This document shows positions 35,325 through 35,979 of a stretch of 35,979 nucleotides of DNA, one piece after another. Every line of letters starts with the position of its first letter. The first letter of the stretch is position 1. The stretch comes from Deltaproteobacteria bacterium (GTDB lineage Bacteria; Desulfobacterota; Binatia; UBA9968). Position numbers and translations under genes: made by a program. The stretch lies in contig JACPSE010000183.1 of assembly GCA_016193465.1 (NCBI GenBank), forward strand, positions 1 through 35,979, in the 5' to 3' direction. The notes beneath the pieces are model-generated. The model saw nothing but the letters and a program-made list of their open reading frames with translations, ran no database searches and was not told the DNA's origin.

Positions 35325-35420
35325 CGATAACCTAAAAATGATACAACATAATAACCTAATGAGGATGCAGCACGAAAACCTGGCGAGCGCGCAGCGCCAT
35401 AACCTAATGACAGGATACAG
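35325..35420 (+). repeat. Four tandem copies of a 24-bp direct repeat upstream of the Fic gene
   Basis: Starting at 35325, 35349, 35373 and 35397, each unit carries AACC at the same offset (35329, 35353, 35377, 35401, exact 24-base steps). Units two and four agree best (AACCTAATGA then AGGAT and CAG with a shift of one or two bases); unit one is AT-rich and unit three GC-rich. The array ends three bases before the ATG at 35424. It could be an iteron-type operator, a variable minisatellite, or a slippage product; there are no spacers, so it is not CRISPR. Confidence 0.65.
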
Positions 35421-35423
35421 CTC

Positions 35424-35979
35424 ATGGCAACGCCGCAGGAGAAACTGGCCGAATCCCTTGAAGTCCTGAGGGTGCTTCAGGACCGGGGTGTCGTCGCCAT
35501 CCGGGCCGCCGACCTCAAACGGGTGCACCGGGAGCGCCTGTTCAAGAACGGCTTCCTGCAAGAGGTCATGAAGGGCTGGTACATAGCGACGCACCCGGAT
35601 TACGCGGGCGGCGAAAGCACAGCCTGGTATGCCTCCTTCTGGGCCTTCTCGGCCGCTTATCTGCGCGAGCGCTTTGGCAGCGACTGGTGCCTTTCACCGG
35701 AGCACTCCCTCTCCCTGCATGCCGGGAACCATGCCGTACCGCCCCAGCTTGTGGTGCGCTCTCCCAGGGGCGGCAACAAGGCCACGGCGCTGCCGTACGG
35801 AACTTCGTTGTTCGATGTTCGCGCCGCCGTACCCGAGGAGAAGGACATCGAAGAGAGGGACGGGCTGCGGCTATTCTCGCTGCCTGCGGCGGTGATTGCC
35901 AGCTCGCCCGGATTCTTCGAGCACAATCCCACTGACGCGCGCGCGGCACTTGCGACGATCCGCGATGCTTCGGAAGTGC
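35424..35979 (+). CDS. Fic-family protein, N-terminal part only (runs off the window)
   Basis: From the ATG at 35424 the frame is open to the window end (185 codons) and was missed by closed-frame listing. It begins MATPQEKLAESLEVLRVLQD and shows KNGFLQEVMKGWYIATHPDY, SFWAFSAAYLRERFG, WCLSPEHSLSLHAGNHAVPPQL, LPYGTSLFDVRAAVPEE and SLPAAVIASSPGFFEHNPTDARAALA. This is the wHTH/AbiEi-like N-terminal region found in front of Fic domains in large Fic-family proteins, which AMPylate or otherwise modify target proteins; the HxFx(D/E)GNGRxxR active site is beyond the edge and cannot be checked. The N-terminal wing may bind the 24-bp repeats directly upstream for self-control. It is a mobile-type accessory gene at the end of the metabolic region. 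Confidence 0.75.
   Translation, partial: MATPQEKLAESLEVLRVLQDRGVVAIRAADLKRVHRERLFKNGFLQEVMKGWYIATHPDYAGGESTAWYASFWAFSAAYLRERFGSDWCLSPEHSLSLHAGNHAVPPQLVVRSPRGGNKATALPYGTSLFDVRAAVPEEKDIEERDGLRLFSLPAAVIASSPGFFEHNPTDARAALATIRDASEV

Noticed and set aside
35325..35420. CRISPR array
   Set aside because: The units are head-to-tail with no unique spacers, and no cas gene is present.

Overview
The window is a stretch of bacterial chromosome, fairly GC-rich, with no rRNA or tRNA genes, phage genes or CRISPR array that I can see. The gene content (NosZ-free NO reductase, 2-oxoacid:ferredoxin oxidoreductase, full glycogen cycle, GH57/DUF3536 protein, several lone NMT1/THI5-like binding proteins, LLM flavin oxidoreductase) suggests an uncultured, facultatively anaerobic Gram-negative of the Desulfobacterota / Binatota / Rokubacteria-Methylomirabilota kind. 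That placement is inference from gene content only.

Layout. (1) 1-4.5 kb, + strand: the end of an iron-sulfur electron-transfer subunit, three substrate-binding proteins of the nitrate/taurine/thiamine-precursor type without any permease in view, and a luciferase-like (LLM) oxidoreductase. (2) 4.6-5.8 kb, - strand: a small Cys-rich membrane protein and a LysR regulator. (3) 6.0-10.2 kb, - strand: a soluble GAF-PAS-PAS histidine kinase, a sigma-54-dependent (NtrC-type) response regulator and a CBS-domain protein. (4) 10.4-12.4 kb, - strand: norCB for nitric oxide reductase, with a NorC carrying an extra haem domain. (5) 12.9-14.8 kb: two universal stress proteins and a small HTH-like protein. 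(6) 15.0-18.6 kb, + strand: sugar-phosphate nucleotidyltransferase, galT, glgA. (7) 18.8-25.9 kb, - strand: a c-type cytochrome, glgB, a GH57/DUF3536 protein, malQ and glgC. (8) 26.2-30.5 kb, + strand: glgP and a P-type cation ATPase. (9) 30.6-34.7 kb, + strand: a fused alpha/gamma and a ferredoxin/beta subunit of 2-oxoacid:ferredoxin oxidoreductase with a CBS protein between them. (10) 34.7-36.0 kb: a poorly coding, AT-richer stretch with REP-like debris, a 24-bp tandem repeat, and the start of a Fic-family protein that runs off the edge.

Main discovery. Regions 3 to 9 look like one sigma-54 regulon. I find eight strong -24/-12 elements (GG, ten bases, GC, nearly all within TGGCA..TTGC-like contexts), each directed at the first gene of a transcription unit: the response regulator, norCB, usp1, usp2, the nucleotidyltransferase-galT-glgA operon, the cytochrome-glgB-GH57-malQ-glgC operon, glgP-ATPase, and the oxidoreductase operon. 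In each of the three divergent intergenic regions there is also a pair of palindromes of the form TTYGCA-N4-TGCRAA, 30 to 32 bp apart (three helical turns). Each pair is centred about 101 bp upstream of the predicted - strand transcription start and 78 to 121 bp upstream of the + strand one. This is the geometry of enhancer sites for a sigma-54 activator, and the response regulator encoded in the same cluster is the obvious candidate to bind them. The regulon would tie NO detoxification or respiration, universal stress proteins, glycogen making and breaking, cation pumping and ferredoxin-linked pyruvate oxidation to one cytoplasmic sensor kinase, which fits an anoxia / NO / energy-starvation programme.
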